64,000 nucleotides of DNA from positions 12,469,396-12,533,395 of the forward strand of contig JBANSL010000008.1 of assembly GCA_037127255.1 (NCBI GenBank). The letters run 5' to 3'. The translations under genes were made by a program, and so were the position numbers. The stretch is from Persicaria tinctoria. Taxonomy: Eukaryota > Streptophyta > Magnoliopsida > Caryophyllales > Polygonaceae. Position 1 is the stretch's first letter, and each line of letters opens with the position of its first letter. The notes under the pieces are model-generated. The model was not told the origin of the DNA. It was given only the letters and a program-made list of their open reading frames with translations, and searched no databases. Shown here piece by piece: positions 33,325-46,217 of this stretch.

Positions 33325-36300
33325 AAGTTGGTATCAGAGCCAGGTTTTGCAAACCGAGTATGGTAGGTTGAAGTGGTTTTGAAAATGGCCCAAGGTTTTC
33401 AAATGGTTTTTCAAAATGTTTTAGAAAAGGCAAAATGAATTTAATATGGCCTCAAATGGACTAAATATGAACTTGACTCAATAAATCCGATAATCAAACA
33501 AAGGGAAACGATGGGGTAGTAAGGACGCTAGACCATCCCTATTGGATGTAGTTGGGAACGGGTAGGCAAAATGCTAGCTTTCTTTTACAGACGGGGTTGA
33601 AGACTCCAAGGAACCCGAAGGCTGGAGTGACATGGGTTAGGAGGCCGTGAGGTAATTGCCCCTCCGACCGGCCGTCCCTTGAAGGACGGCATAGATCATT
33701 TCTGTAATTGTATGCATTATATCCAATTGGGCCCGAGGGCGATCCTCCTCGAAGGGGATCATATTAATCTCGTTGATTGCTTTCATGATGAGTGCTATTG
33801 TTAGGATAGAGAACTAATCAGTATGTCTTAACTTGAATGTGTGAACGGGATAGCGGGAGGAAACCTTGTCCTTATGTCGTCAGAATTCCCGTCTTGTCAG
33901 GATGACCCTTCCCTAATTCCAGCCCCTTGATGCTTCTGACTCCGTCATGTGCCCCACCATTTATGCTTCTATCGAGTCTCGTACCCAAGGTTGGTGCATT
34001 CCATGGGAAATTTGGGTCGGTCAATTAAATATCTTCGGAAATCGTGTCGGATGGGAGGATTACTTGAGTATGTTAGTAGGGGTGATGATCGTAGTAGTTC
34101 GAGTTAGAAGTGAGTTACCTCATGGGTTCGTCCCTTTTGATCCTTGTATTGGTCATCGTGTCTTCTTACCGCGAGAGTCTAAACACAAATTATACCCTCT
34201 CATCTCGAAAACAGTGTGAATATCCTTGTGTCATACTGAGCGAGTCATACTAGCGTCCCACGGGGAAACATGGTGATGAGTCGGTGATTACCCTTAGAGA
34301 ATTCTGTCAGTTTATAATAGTGGGCCCCCTCTTGTGATTGTATGACATGGTGTGTTGGTATATTTCAGCATGACTTGTCTGATAACTTGCATGATTGCAC
34401 TTATGAACGAATATATATGTGTCGAATCTATGAATTCCCATCATTGTTACTCTCCCTTGAATTAGGTCCATGATAGTGTGGTCAACCCTCTTTGTATGAG
34501 TGCTATGTGAAATAAATTTCTGAGCATGTTAAGTTAATCAAATTGAAACTCATTGACTATGTATTTTCTTAATGAATGTTGGTAGCATCATGTAGGATAT
34601 ACATCTCCTAATTATGGACCATCATGCATCTATGTGCCATACTTTTCATACTACACGTACATGGTTGTATTGGATGTGATAGTTGTTATGCCCAATTGAC
34701 GTAACCATACCCCTTGACACGATTATTAGAGTGCATCTTAACATGCTTACCTGCAACCCACATTGTTTTGACCTACTTATGTGTACACTAAGTGAGTAAT
34801 GAATCATACATGTGATATTCTATAATGCTCGCTATCTCATATATAACTTATGCCACATATGTCTATTTTCGGTTTGTGCATACATGATATTAATATGTCA
34901 AGCATGATTAGTGCATGAGATGATAAGTTTTAGCCTATCCCGTGTGCATGTAAAGTTGATTATGTGAAATGTTATGGATGCATAGGACGCTATTCCTTTT
35001 AATAGGTACATGATATTGTGGAATGATATGATTGAGATATTTTGTGATTTCCATGTGCACCTGTAACCTTATAGAATACCCTAAGGGCATTGTTGTCACT
35101 CTTGGGTCTGTGCCTTGTCTTGAGTCTCGTCATCTCTAGTCCTGGTTTATGTCTGAATTCTTAAGAAAGTCGTTCTGTCCTCCCTTTCCCTCCCCTATCT
35201 CCGTGACTTCTAACCCCTCGCGATCCCCTTGATGAACGTCGACATAGAAGAGAAAACGAGCGATCGAATGGCACCAGAGTGGCGCAACGGAAGTGTGGTG
35301 GGCCCACGGCCCATGGGCCCTAGGATCGATGTCACCAAAGGAAGGACGCCTTTCGAAGATGGCAGTTGCAAACGTAGTCCTCCTAGATTACTCAAGGAAC
35401 GACATTATTCATCCGAATTGTGATCTCTCCTATGCGAATTGGAAACGGTGTCATGCGATAGGCTTGGAACTGACTAAATGGATGTGTGATGACTGATATC
35501 CTGAGCTGGTGGTGAATGATTGCCTGACTAACTTGTGTCTTTGATGATGTGCCTATATGCTTAAGTGTACTGACCTGCTAGTAAATCGGTTACGGGTTAT
35601 ATAGGTGGTAGTGTTTTCCTCTTGAGCTTGAGTCATGAGATTCTTCGGTGAGACATGTCGGAAAGTAGCATGTAGATTAAGGTCTTCGGATTGGATCAGT
35701 GGTTGTGTGAGGTGGGGTGCAGGAAAGATGTGTCAGCAAGAGTAGAGCCGAGTGAGTGGGATTTGTCTGGAATAGTAGTCAGCGAGTATAGTTGAGCTTC
35801 CAGGTAGGTCTTAGGTGAGGAGTGGAGTTAGTATGGGAGATTCCGAGGGAGAGGTCTTCATTAGAGGTAGAGTAAGGCGATAGTGTGTGCGGTAGTGTAG
35901 CTCTAGAAGTGGATAGGTGAGCTAGGAGTTGACCGGGGGATTCTTGAGGGAAAGTGTTGTGTCCAGGTAGTCTAGGTGCGGATCGTGGGCGGTTTTGAGG
36001 ATGATTAGTTAAGGGATGTCTAAGGAATCATAGGAATTGGGACTAGGTTGTAGGTGCGGTGATTGGGAGCGGTCTTGGTAAGGGATTGAGGTTGAGGAAT
36101 CGCTAAGGAAGAGTAGTATGAGGTTGCTTGGGAAATTATCAATCTTGGATATTAGGTTGTTCATGTCAGGACCGTACGTGTGATGAGTATTTGGGGGATT
36201 GTTGGATAGAATTGGTAGTGCTTGGAGAATACATGGGTGAAGAAATTTCTAGATGCGTTGTTGGAGGATTTTAGCATAGGGAATTGATCGAGAATTATGA

Positions 36301-38047
36301 GTGGAGGTTGTTGTAGCTATTGAGGTATTTAAAGATGTGAGATGAGTCTTCAAGGAAAGATTGCTAGCTAGGCAGAGATGTCATTAAGATTTCTAGTAAG
36401 ACTTTGGGCTTGAGAATGAAATAGGGAGATTCGGAGGATGGACTTGGGAACTAGGTGGAGCGGAATGTATTGGGGATGTTAGAGGATGAAGGATTTTAGA
36501 AGGGTGGTGAAATGACAGTACTTGGGAAACTGAGATGAGGACAATTTAGGGATTATGCGGAAATGATTATCAGTAAAAGAGAGCCTTGGACGGTAAGGTG
36601 TTTTGGTTAAGAAGTAGAAGCTTGAGGCAATTTAGGGATATGAAGAGATGAGGAACTAGAGTAGGACGACTTGAGGATTTCGAATGGTTAAGGTTTAGTA
36701 AGATTTGAAATGAGGGAATCTGGGAATATGCTGAGACGAGGATCTAGAATAGGTCGGTCGAGGAATCGTGGATGTTCAGGTTCCGTGAGAATCAAGATGG
36801 GAAAAGTAGGTAGAATTTGTGGTTAGTCTTTGAGAATAGGCGCTGGTGATGAGGGTCTTGGTGATTCGTGGTTGGGAGTAGCACTAGATGGGTTTCAACG
36901 TTAAAGTTGATCGGGAGCGACAGGTGTGAGATGGACAGTATGAGTTGGGTTCTTAGAGGTGGATAGTCAGTGAGAGTGATTAGTTGTGTGAGAAGTATGA
37001 TCAGGTTAGCAAGGTGAGATGAGATGTCTCTTTGGGAGTTGATGGTCAGGCGGAGTCTTGAGAGCCTAGGAAGAGTCAGTGAGATTGTTGGGAAGCATCT
37101 ATCGATCGTGAGAGCGGTTCAGTTGAGGACTTGAGATTTCTCTTAAATGGTAAAATGGGACTGTTAGAGGACCCCTAGGACGAGGGTGTGCTATATAGGG
37201 AATCTTGGTAGTATGTCAAATTGTTAAGAGGGTTGGAATAGAGGAATTGTGCGATTGGGAACTCCGAGGTATGAGTTTAAATGGCTCGAGGGCATATGAG
37301 TTGGGGTACGTAGTAATTGATTTGGGATGTTGGCCTTGAATTGCGAATAGTTTTGAGGCTATAGAGATTGTATGCTAAGCTGAGTGCAATGGTATATAGA
37401 ACTAGTATCAGATTTGAGTTGGTAGACTTAGGTGATGTTGATCTTGATGCGAGAGATAAGGAGTAGTGGTCATGTTTTGTTATGGTTGGTAGTTGTAGAC
37501 AGGTTTTCTCGAGGATCGGGCTTATTGGTGTGCGGTACTTAGGATTGAGTAATGTGCAAATTTTATGCTATTAACAATGCTGATTCTCTGAGATATTTCC
37601 ATAGACAATAATGAGGTATGAGTGCTAATATAGCTACTTTTAGAGTTTGATAGAATGCTGGTGTGCGACGATACTTGTATGACTCTGACATGATAATTCT
37701 TGGTAGTTAGTATAAGTATGATGTGCTTATCTGTTCGATATGATGTGCAATTTCTGTGATAAGATGAATCCTACTATGTGCGATATTATGCTAGATCTGC
37801 TATGGTACGTGACTATCTTTGACATGAGTATGATCTGTTTTCGAATGCACGATACGATTGCTATACTATATAATGCCTTGGACTATAAATTGCTGGGATG
37901 CTAGAACTGAATTGATGAAACTTGATTCTGACTTGGAACCTAGGAAGGAATTATGGGGTTAGCCCTTAGAGGTGGATGATCACACCTCCTGAGATTTGAA
38001 ACTTGCTTGTCTAACGTCGGATTAAGGGATACTGAATGGTGTTTAAA

Positions 38048-38086
<39 letters not shown>

Positions 38087-38520
38087 TTGGATTTTGAGAA
38101 ACCAAACGCGATCGAGAATTCTAATGATTTTGAGACCAATCCTTTTCATACTGCGAACTCCTTTTTGAACCTTTCGACCCGAGCCTACATTATGGCGCCC
38201 ACGAAGTGGATACAGGCATTTTATAGGGGCCCTTATAGACTGCTTGCTAAGACCTAGTGGAGATGTTGTAATGCTTTTTGAGTTATGATATAGCCGAGAA
38301 GTCGGGGTAAGGGTGTGGTAAGGGCCCATATCGCACTCTCGCTATAGCCTATTGGGGATATTATGATCATGCGACGATACTGTGAGAATCTCATAGGGGC
38401 ACTTATGAGAAACTTACGGGATCAATGGAATGGTCCTTGGACTCACTGACTTCCAACTCCATCCCCTACTTTGTTTTGGTTTTAGTCTCGGGGACGAGAC
38501 TTATTTTTAGAGGTGAATGA
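33325..38520 (+). other. Non-coding interior of element 1
   Basis: TGGTATCAGAGC at 33329-33340 is complementary to the 3' end of initiator tRNA-Met and is the primer-binding site. No retroviral-type protein is encoded. The interior aligns along its length with that of element 2 (50935-56147); the best-conserved part is about 35160-35480. A long stretch (about 35700-37300) is strongly purine-biased on the plus strand. A likely polypurine tract, AGAGGTGAATGA, abuts the 3' LTR. Confidence 0.85.
38047..38084. repeat. (AAT)n microsatellite
   Basis: About twelve AAT units inside element 1. The matching place in element 2 (about 55700) has only a short A-run, so the repeat arose after the two copies separated. 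Confidence 0.85.
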
Positions 38521-41430
38521 TGTAAAGGCTCGGATTTTTAAATCCTAATTTCTCGGAAAAAAAAATAAAAAAAAAAAATCAAAATTAATTTTGAAAGCTA
38601 ACTTGACATGACGATTATGATTGATCGAGAGAGCGGAAATTTGAGAGACTAACATCAAGAACTAATTCCGATACTTATTTCCCGGGTATTTCCTTGGACC
38701 ACATTCCTTGTTTCCTTCTCCTTGTCTCCTTCTTCCATTCCCTATTCAAATTTTAAATTAATTGTTATTTGGGGTATGATATGGATAAGAATTGGGTTGG
38801 TGTTTGGACAATTAAGGAAAACTTTGACCACTCCTTCTCCTTTGGTCTGATTATTTCAAGCACGCAACCCTCCACACTTCCTCTCTTCCATTTCATTCCA
38901 AACCTCCCCTTGTTCTGTATTTGCAACCCCCAAGCATACCGAAAAAAAAAAAAGAGAGGAAAGCAACTTTCCCCTTCAATTTCTAAAGGAAACAAATCCC
39001 ATCCTCCTCCTCCTCCATGTTGATTGCCTCCAGCCCCCACAATTTCCATCTCCTTCTCCTCCCACCATTGAAGTCGAGGCTCCCCAACTCCATTTCCCTC
39101 CTTCTCGCAGCGAGCAGCCATACCTCCTCCTTCCCCGCTTCTCCATCCGCAGCAGCAGCATCCCAGAAGCACACCTCCCTCCCCTCGACGTCGACAAGCC
39201 ACCCAGCAGCCCCGCACCTATGCTGACGCAGTGACGCCACCTGCGAGCACCTCCTCCCCCTGTGTTCCCGATATGAGCTCCGGTAAGCCCCGTTCTCCCT
39301 CTCTTTCGCCATCGCACCAAGCAAAGCTTCACCTTTTTCATCGAATCACCCTCGAACCAGGTATGGGAAGCGATTGGCGCCTCCGACGAGCCTCAAAGAG
39401 CTCCGATGAATCTCCGACGTTCTCGCACCTCCTCTCGGTGAGCACCTCCTTTCCCTTTCCCTTTCTCGTTGATTCATGGTCCTTATGTGTGTGTCGGGTA
39501 GTCGATGTCGGGTGGTCGTTGTGGGAATCCAGAATAGTCGTCGGCGAGCTCCAAAGCTCCCTTCTTTCTTTCTTCTTTTGAACACAGAGCACATATGGGA
39601 GAGGATGAATAGTGTACTGTCTTGGGTCCGGTTCACTGCTTTTAAATAAAAATAAATAAATAAAAACCGGTTCACCTTTTTAAAAGGCTGGGTTTAGAGT
39701 TTGGCGTTGGATCCGGTTTTCAAAATGGGTTTGGACCTCCTTGGCTTGGGCCTAAACTTGGTGAACATGTAGGATAAATAGTATTTGCTGATTTGAGGCT
39801 AAAATGTATACTTTCGTTAGTATATATATATTAAATGAGTGGATTAAATACTAAATGAAATTAATTGCTATAAAATATAATGAAACTTGGAGATTTAAAA
39901 AGGGATATTGTCGGGTTTAAATCGAAAAAGGAATTTGACGAGCATTTTCAAAAGGTCGGAATTTCTAACTAATTGACTCGGCTTTCGAAATGGTTTTCGG
40001 GACTAACTTAGGAATTATGTGATCGATGACTAACTAGCATGTTGATATGATTGATTGACTAATAGCATGATTTGTGTGGATTAATGACATGAATGAACGA
40101 CTAACGGTGTGATGAGATGTCAGAATTACGCATCGTTTGACTTATGCCTTATGGGCTATGATTAATATGATGAAATTTGGAGATATACGATCATGCGGAT
40201 ATATGAGTATTATTGCAAATATACGAATGTGGCGAAATGGAATGATGAGAATGATATGGTCTTATGGAATGTGATGAAATGATGAATGGTTGAACTTGAT
40301 GAGATGATGATTATGATGTAGTTATACTTTATTGAGTGATGTGTGCTTGCGGGATTGGATGGTTAAATGTAGACTTATATGGACGTTATGATATGTATCT
40401 AGGTGATCGTTAATCTATCGTAATGCTTGTCTTGCTGTTCTGCACCGCCAGGTAAGTCTCTTCGGAGCTTACTCAGATTGAATAGAGCTATTCCCTGCTT
40501 TAGGTGCATGATATACTAGGTGTTGCATTCATGATCAGCATGCCATGTAGTACCATGCTAGGTTGCATCTACGTTGAGCATCTTATTTCTTTATGCGTAT
40601 GTAAACAGAACGGCCGTTATCTGTGAAGTAACTAGAGTCATTGCTAGGGTCATAGGGTAGCCCAGCCTCATCGGGTACCCTGAGTCAATCGAGTCATGAA
40701 CTTCCTTATATTATGATATGCATGCGGGCTTTATTGTGGAGCGGGTTAGGCATGCGTGCCGCCCAATTATGAATGAATGCATTCACGAGCTGGCCAGTCT
40801 CCACCTATCGGAAGGGGTGGAGGTAGGAGAGGGATATACCACTTGGTATTCTGTGCTAAGGCCTTATTATTATCATGTACTTGATCTTAGGGGCATGTCA
40901 GTGTGTTAATATCCCGCCACGCATCTAGAAGCATCTTTATTAGGTATAGCGTATATGTGTGCTTAGGGTTGGGATGCAGAGCTAAAGTGGGCATCGATCT
41001 GATCTCGCCCCATATCAATTTTTTTAGGTATCCATTATGCTTATTACTATTGATGCTGATTTGAGTCCATGACTGCTGGGTCTAACATGGCGGAAAGAGA
41101 GAGTTGAGATTCCAACTTCACCAATTTAATTACGGCTCGAATTTGAATGGCTGATCATATTTTGACCCGGCTCTGCCGTGGCACCCCTTTGTATTATGCT
41201 TTACTTCCGCTATTTGTGTGACCTTTGGTTTTCCACGCTTAGACTTATGACAGGTACAGGGGACTTCCCCGGGGATTCCAACGATCCCTTCGAATTTTGG
41301 GTGTGAATTCCCACTTGAAAACGTTAGAGTAGAATTTTAAACCTTCAACCTGTACTCGGGGCGCAAGATCCTCACGAGGGGTTTTCATCCCTCGAAACGT
41401 AACCCGGAATCATAATCCCGGGCCGTTACA
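38521..41430 (+). repeat. 3' LTR of element 1 (2910 bp)
   Basis: Same borders as the 5' LTR and contains the 17 bp missing there (segment CTCTCGGTGAGCACCTC near 39433). Confidence 0.92.
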
Positions 41431-41440
41431 ATTCTGCCAT

Positions 41441-41500
41441 AACGAGCAACAACTTTTGGCACATTAGTATCATATTTGATGACAATTTTACCCACATCTA
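41441..41500. repeat. Copy of a repeat also found at 62059-62130
   Basis: GAGCAACAACTTTTGGCACA, then TGATGACAATTTTACCCACA, also occur at 62059. The second copy has an extra segment of about 12 bases (TTCAGCGATTAG). Confidence 0.8.
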
Positions 41501-41639
41501 ATAGATATCCATCTCATCTGGTCCAAAAAAGTTGGTAAAAATCCGATATACAGGTCCGTGCTTAACAGGGTCCCCGAATTTTTAGGGCCTAATATGATCT
41601 AAATATTATAATTTTCTTTCACAAAGTATTAGATATGTT

Positions 41640-41752
41640 TAATTGGCTCAGTGGGTGGAAGTGGAACGCGTGCTTGGCTTCAGATATTCCCAGGGTTCGA
41701 ATCCTCTCAGCGGCAACTTTGTTCTTTGTCCCTTAATTTGCTAAAAAAAAAT
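41640..41752 (+). mobile_element. Candidate tRNA-derived SINE
   Basis: A good polymerase III A box, TGGCTCAGTGG (41644-41654), and a perfect B box, GGTTCGAATCC (41694-41704), are spaced as in a tRNA. A non-tRNA part ending in nine A follows (about 41741-41750). The flanks do not pair as an acceptor stem, so it is not a tRNA gene. Target duplications were not resolved. Confidence 0.6.
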
Positions 41753-42309
41753 TGAAGTGTTTAGAGTAAATTTATTTTTATAAAAGTTTATTATAGAGTA
41801 ACGTTTAATTATCACTTTATTACTGAAGTCTAAATATTTAATGTTTTTAAACATAGTAGTACATACTTTAATACTGTATTTTTAAATATTTTGTAAGAAT
41901 TAAATATGTAAACATAGTAGTAATTTAAGAATGTCATTATGTATAATTTATAAATTTGTTAATGATTTAAAAGAAACTAGTACGATTCCCGCGCCATGGC
42001 GCGTTTTTTTAAAACTAAAATATAATATATAAAAATATTAATAAATGTTAAGATAAAAATCATAAAAAAAAACTTTACAATAAATGTATCTTATAATTAT
42101 CTCAGAATTTTTTTTAAAATCTTATGTAGAGTATAATACATAAATATAGATATTTTAAATTACTTAGTAATAATAATATCAATATCATTATAACATTGTT
42201 TAATTGTGATGTGTCATAATCCATAATTATTCAATGTTTTGAATTAAGTCCAATAGTTAGTAAATAAATTTGATTAAACCCAATAGTTATATTAGATTAA
42301 ATTCAATGT

Positions 42310-42482
42310 TTTGAATTAAGCCCAATAGTTAGTAAAATTAAAGGAAAAAAAAAAGAATTAAAGAAAAATGAATAAAAAAGGAGAATTAAAGAAAATGAAA
42401 AAAAAAATAATGATTAGTTAAGACTCCTAAAATGTCTCTAAGAATGACACATCATCCTAAACTCTTCTAAATTAAGAGTTTA
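42310..42482 (-). repeat. Helitron 5'-end unit, copy U1 (interrupted by H2)
   Basis: The unit includes AAAAAAGGAGAATTAAAGA and AAAATGTCTCTAAGAATGAC. It ends in the foldback TAAACTCTT, CTAAATT, AAGAGTTTA. Its last six bases continue after the inserted Helitron at 45660-45665. Confidence 0.9.
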
Positions 42483-45400
42483 CTAGTACAGTACCCGTGC
42501 CTAAGGCACGGGCTTACTATTTCAAATGTACTCATGTCAACAATGAATACGTATTGGTATACGAAACCGGATAGGATGCTATCGGGTAGGTCATCCCTCC
42601 CGAATCATTGCCTAAACCAAAAAAAAAAAGTAAAAAACGTATTGGTATACGGAAGACTTTTAATTTATACAAAAAAAACTATATAGAGCAAATCTTGCTC
42701 TATTAAGGTAATCTAGATATATAATTTATCTGTTACCCTAATAGAAAATAGTGAATCTTGTAAAACCTAAAATAAAATTAATGACTGTTAAAAAATAAAT
42801 CATTCAATTTTTTGTAGCAGTTATAATTTTTTTTAACTCTGCCCGTATAGTTGTTACATAACTCTACTTTAACTTAAGATATAAAAGCATGTATATAGTT
42901 TTCTAAATATTTGTTGTATCATTTTAACGTCAATATATTTGGGATTATAAAAGAAGCCTAAAGAGACCAAGTTTGTTCAAGTAAAACTTTCACAATTATT
43001 CCAATAATTGTATCTAAGACATGCGCGCGCATACACCCATACCTTAATATAAATTAATTAATAACTTAGGGATTAAAGCTTAAGATGGACAAAGAAGTTG
43101 CTATTATATATGGTTAGCCGAAAATGGAGCGTACATGAAGCTATTTGAATTGTGCAATTTTATTAGTTGAAATTACATGAAATAAAAATGGTTGAATTAC
43201 CACTCTCATATCAATATCTTTAACGCAAACATCTTTAATTTTTTTTAAAGTCAAACATTCATATATTCTAACTATATATTAATTATGAGTTATTTAAGGT
43301 GTGGGTATGGAGTATCATAATTGTATTATTCATTAGTCTTAATTTGATATTTGATTGATTACTAATTTTAAAATGGTAAAAAAAATCTAAAATTAGCAAA
43401 AGTGATTTGTGTAAGATTTAACCCTAATAAACCATCTAAAATTATTAAGAAGGTAAGCTTTTTTTTTACCGTTCAACATTTCAAATAATTAAGTATTTAT
43501 TTATTTTTTTAAAGTAGTTAAATATATAAATTAAAGTAAAAGATCTGAAAATCTAAAGTTGGATTATATATGTTAATTAATAAAATTAGATTTATCAAAA
43601 TAAAGAGGGACCCACCAGTAATTATAAACCAATGAAATTATAGAACTCTACGGGGGATGTGACGTAAGTCTTTGGTCGTGATGTGAAGTTTTTAACGTAT
43701 GACTATCATGTATTATCTTAAGAAGCTAATTTGGTATCCACACCTTATGCGAATATTGATATAAAATTTGTTTCATTACATGTAGTGTGCGCTACATATA
43801 ATACAAAATTTGAACTATTAATTATTTAATTAAAATATAAGTATAAATTATATACTAAAAGATAATAATTTTAAGTTATCTCAACCTAAATTTTAAAATA
43901 TAATATAATATAAATAGAAAAATATTTAATTTTAAAAAAATTATCCAAAATTTAGAACATAATTTATTAAAAAAATTATTTATAATATTTTTTCGAAACT
44001 TTCATATATTGTATTCGATCTGTTCATTTATTTCATATTCTCATTTTTTAAAACTTAATACTATTTTTCAAAAAGAAATGTTTGATATCCCATATATTTT
44101 ACAACTTTAAAAAAAATTAACTCATGTAATTAACTAAGCATATTATTTTTACCATTGAGCATATATCTTTTTCAAATCCAAGTATATAATTGAAATATCC
44201 TCCGTCTTTCATATTCTATTAATTATAACATATACAGAATACTAAAAAAGTAATGATACCATATTCATTATAATGTTTGACTAATAGTTGTACATATAAT
44301 TGAAAAAATATATGTACAAATATTTGAATAATTTAACTATGGAATCGACCATCGTTTACATTTGTACTAATCAATGTCATCATCTTTATTGCAAATATTT
44401 GTTAAAATCAAATCATAATTAAAATCATTAAACAATATATAATTAAAAATTCAACTAATTAAATAATAATTAAAAATTTAAAACGAATCATTTTATTTTA
44501 AATCAATCCATAATAAAAAAAATGTTTAATTATTAATTTCAGGTTTGTTATGAACGTAGCCTTAATTTGTTGGAAAAAGCGGATTAAAAAAATATTGTTG
44601 TTTGATTTGGGTATAGAGAACAAAAATGGAAAATATGAGCTAGAGTAGAGTAGATTGTATGATAAGTGAAATAGATGACACATTTAAAAATATTCATTAT
44701 AATTATTTCATGTTTGTTATGAAGATGGTCAGCCTTAATTTTGTTTTAAAAAATTATTCTTTTTTATTTATTTGGGTTAATGAGAAAATGTTAAATCTAT
44801 GTCAACGTATAAATTGTATGGTAAGTTAAACAAATTGTTTTTTGTTTTAAAAATTAAAGATATGTTCCAGAGTAATTAGAAAATTAAGTTAGCAATTAAT
44901 TAGATAAATATGCAATCTTTTAAATAAAAAGTGATAAGCATCCAAATTTTAAAAAAAAAATCACAAAATTTTATTGGGTAAGATTGGAAAATCTTATTAA
45001 ATCTCATTTGTTACTAAAATCACTTCTCTACAATCTGAAATATCAAGTGTGTAATTGTATTAGATATTGAAATATTTTGGTTAGTAAAGAGATAAACATC
45101 CCTCATTTTGAGGGATTCGAGAATAGATAATGGTTATAAATATTGGATGAATTAGTTTGATGAATAAAAGTTTAATTTGAAAAAATGTTTTTTAAATCAA
45201 ATGTGGACCAATCTTTAACTGCATCATACCACATAGGATGATTGAAGGAGAATCTGTCATGTGGCATCTCCAACATGTGTTTTAGTATTATATTAGATAT
45301 TAGATATATTAGATATTAGATTAGATATTTCAATCATTGTGAAAGAATTACTAAATAAAAAAAACACTAATTTTTGGGTAAAATGTGGTAACTAAAAAAT

Positions 45401-45659
45401 ATATTGAGCTTTAATTCAAAATAAATGAGAAAAAATAAATTAAAGTTATCATAGAAAAATAATTATTTAGTATTTAATTTTTTTTTAATCACTTTAATTC
45501 GAAAATAAAAGATATGAGATTTATTTTAATTAATAATTGAGTAAATTGAATTAATTATTTAGGTGGGGCCACATTAAAGGAAAACTTGCCATGTAAGCCT
45601 GGTTTAAGGATATGCCGCCATGCGGCATCTTCTAGCATCTGTTTTAGTATTATATTAGA
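42483..45659 (-). mobile_element. Non-autonomous Helitron H2 (3177 bp)
   Basis: On the minus strand it begins TCTAATATAATACTAAAACA and ends with the 8-bp hairpin CCCGTGCC, TTA, GGCACGGG and then TACTGTACTAG. It sits exactly between A (42482) and T (45660) of the repeat unit. Joining the flanks gives AAGAGTTTATATAGATAG, which is what uninterrupted units show at 45813-45830. A second internal 5'-end-like sequence occurs at about 45252-45297. It is very AT-rich, with no gene. Confidence 0.9.
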
Positions 45660-45665
45660 TATAGA

Positions 45666-46217
45666 TAGTTAGTAAAATTAAAGGAAAAAAAAAAGAATTA
45701 AAGAAAAATGAATAAAAAAGGAGAATTAAAGAAAATGAAAAAAATAATAATGATTAGTTAAGACTCCTAAAATGTCTCTAAGAATGACACATCATCCTAA
45801 ACTCTTCTAAATTAAGAGTTTATATAGATAGTTAGTAAATAAATTTGATTGTTATATTAGATTAAATTCAATGTTTTGAATTAAGCCCAATAGTTAGTAA
45901 AATTAAAGGAAAAAAAAAAGAATTAAAGAAAAATGAATAAAAAAGGAGAATTAAAGAAAATGAAAAAAATAATAATGATTAGTTAAGACTCCTAAAATGT
46001 CTCTAAGAATGACACATCATCCTAAACTCTTCTAAATTAAGAGTTTATATAGATAGTTAGTAAAATTAAAGGAAAAAAAAAAAGAATTAAAGAAAAATGA
46101 ATAAAAAAGGAGAATTAAAGAAAATGAAAAAAATAATAATGATTAGTTAAGACTCCTAAAATGTCTCTAAGAATGACACATCATCCTAAACTCTTCTAAA
46201 TTAAGAGTTTATATAGA
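45666..46217 (-). repeat. Tandem Helitron 5'-end units U2, U3, U4
   Basis: U2 45666-45828, U3 45829-46053 (with about 57 extra bases) and U4 46054-46217. Each ends AAGAGTTTATATAGA. Sequence between copies is nearly identical apart from A-run lengths. Confidence 0.9.

Larger units (their letters stand above)
30430..41430 (+). mobile_element. LARD-like non-coding LTR retrotransposon, element 1
   Basis: Two LTRs of about 2.9 kb begin TGTAAAGGCTCGG and end CCCGGGCCGTTACA. A 5-bp duplication ATTCT lies on both sides (30425-30429 and 41431-41435). The 5.2-kb interior has an initiator-Met primer site but no gag or pol frame; its longest open frames are about 100-130 codons and carry no known domains. 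Long LTRs plus a conserved non-coding interior define a large retrotransposon derivative. LTR ends, primer site and the 3' phrase CTCGGGGACGAGAC suggest parentage in the Ty3/gypsy Tekay/Del chromoviruses, which is inference. A second member lies at 47772-59310. Confidence 0.93.

Noticed and set aside
33947..34219. 90-codon frame in the interior of element 1 as a gag or pol remnant
   Set aside because: No zinc knuckle, protease, reverse transcriptase or integrase motif, and it is not preserved in element 2.
41640..41752. A second tRNA gene
   Set aside because: A and B boxes are present but no acceptor stem or anticodon arm can be formed.
45666..46217. Regular tandem repeats that might suggest a CRISPR-like array
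   Set aside because: Units are 163-225 bp, directly tandem, without short repeats or unique spacers, and end in Helitron termini.
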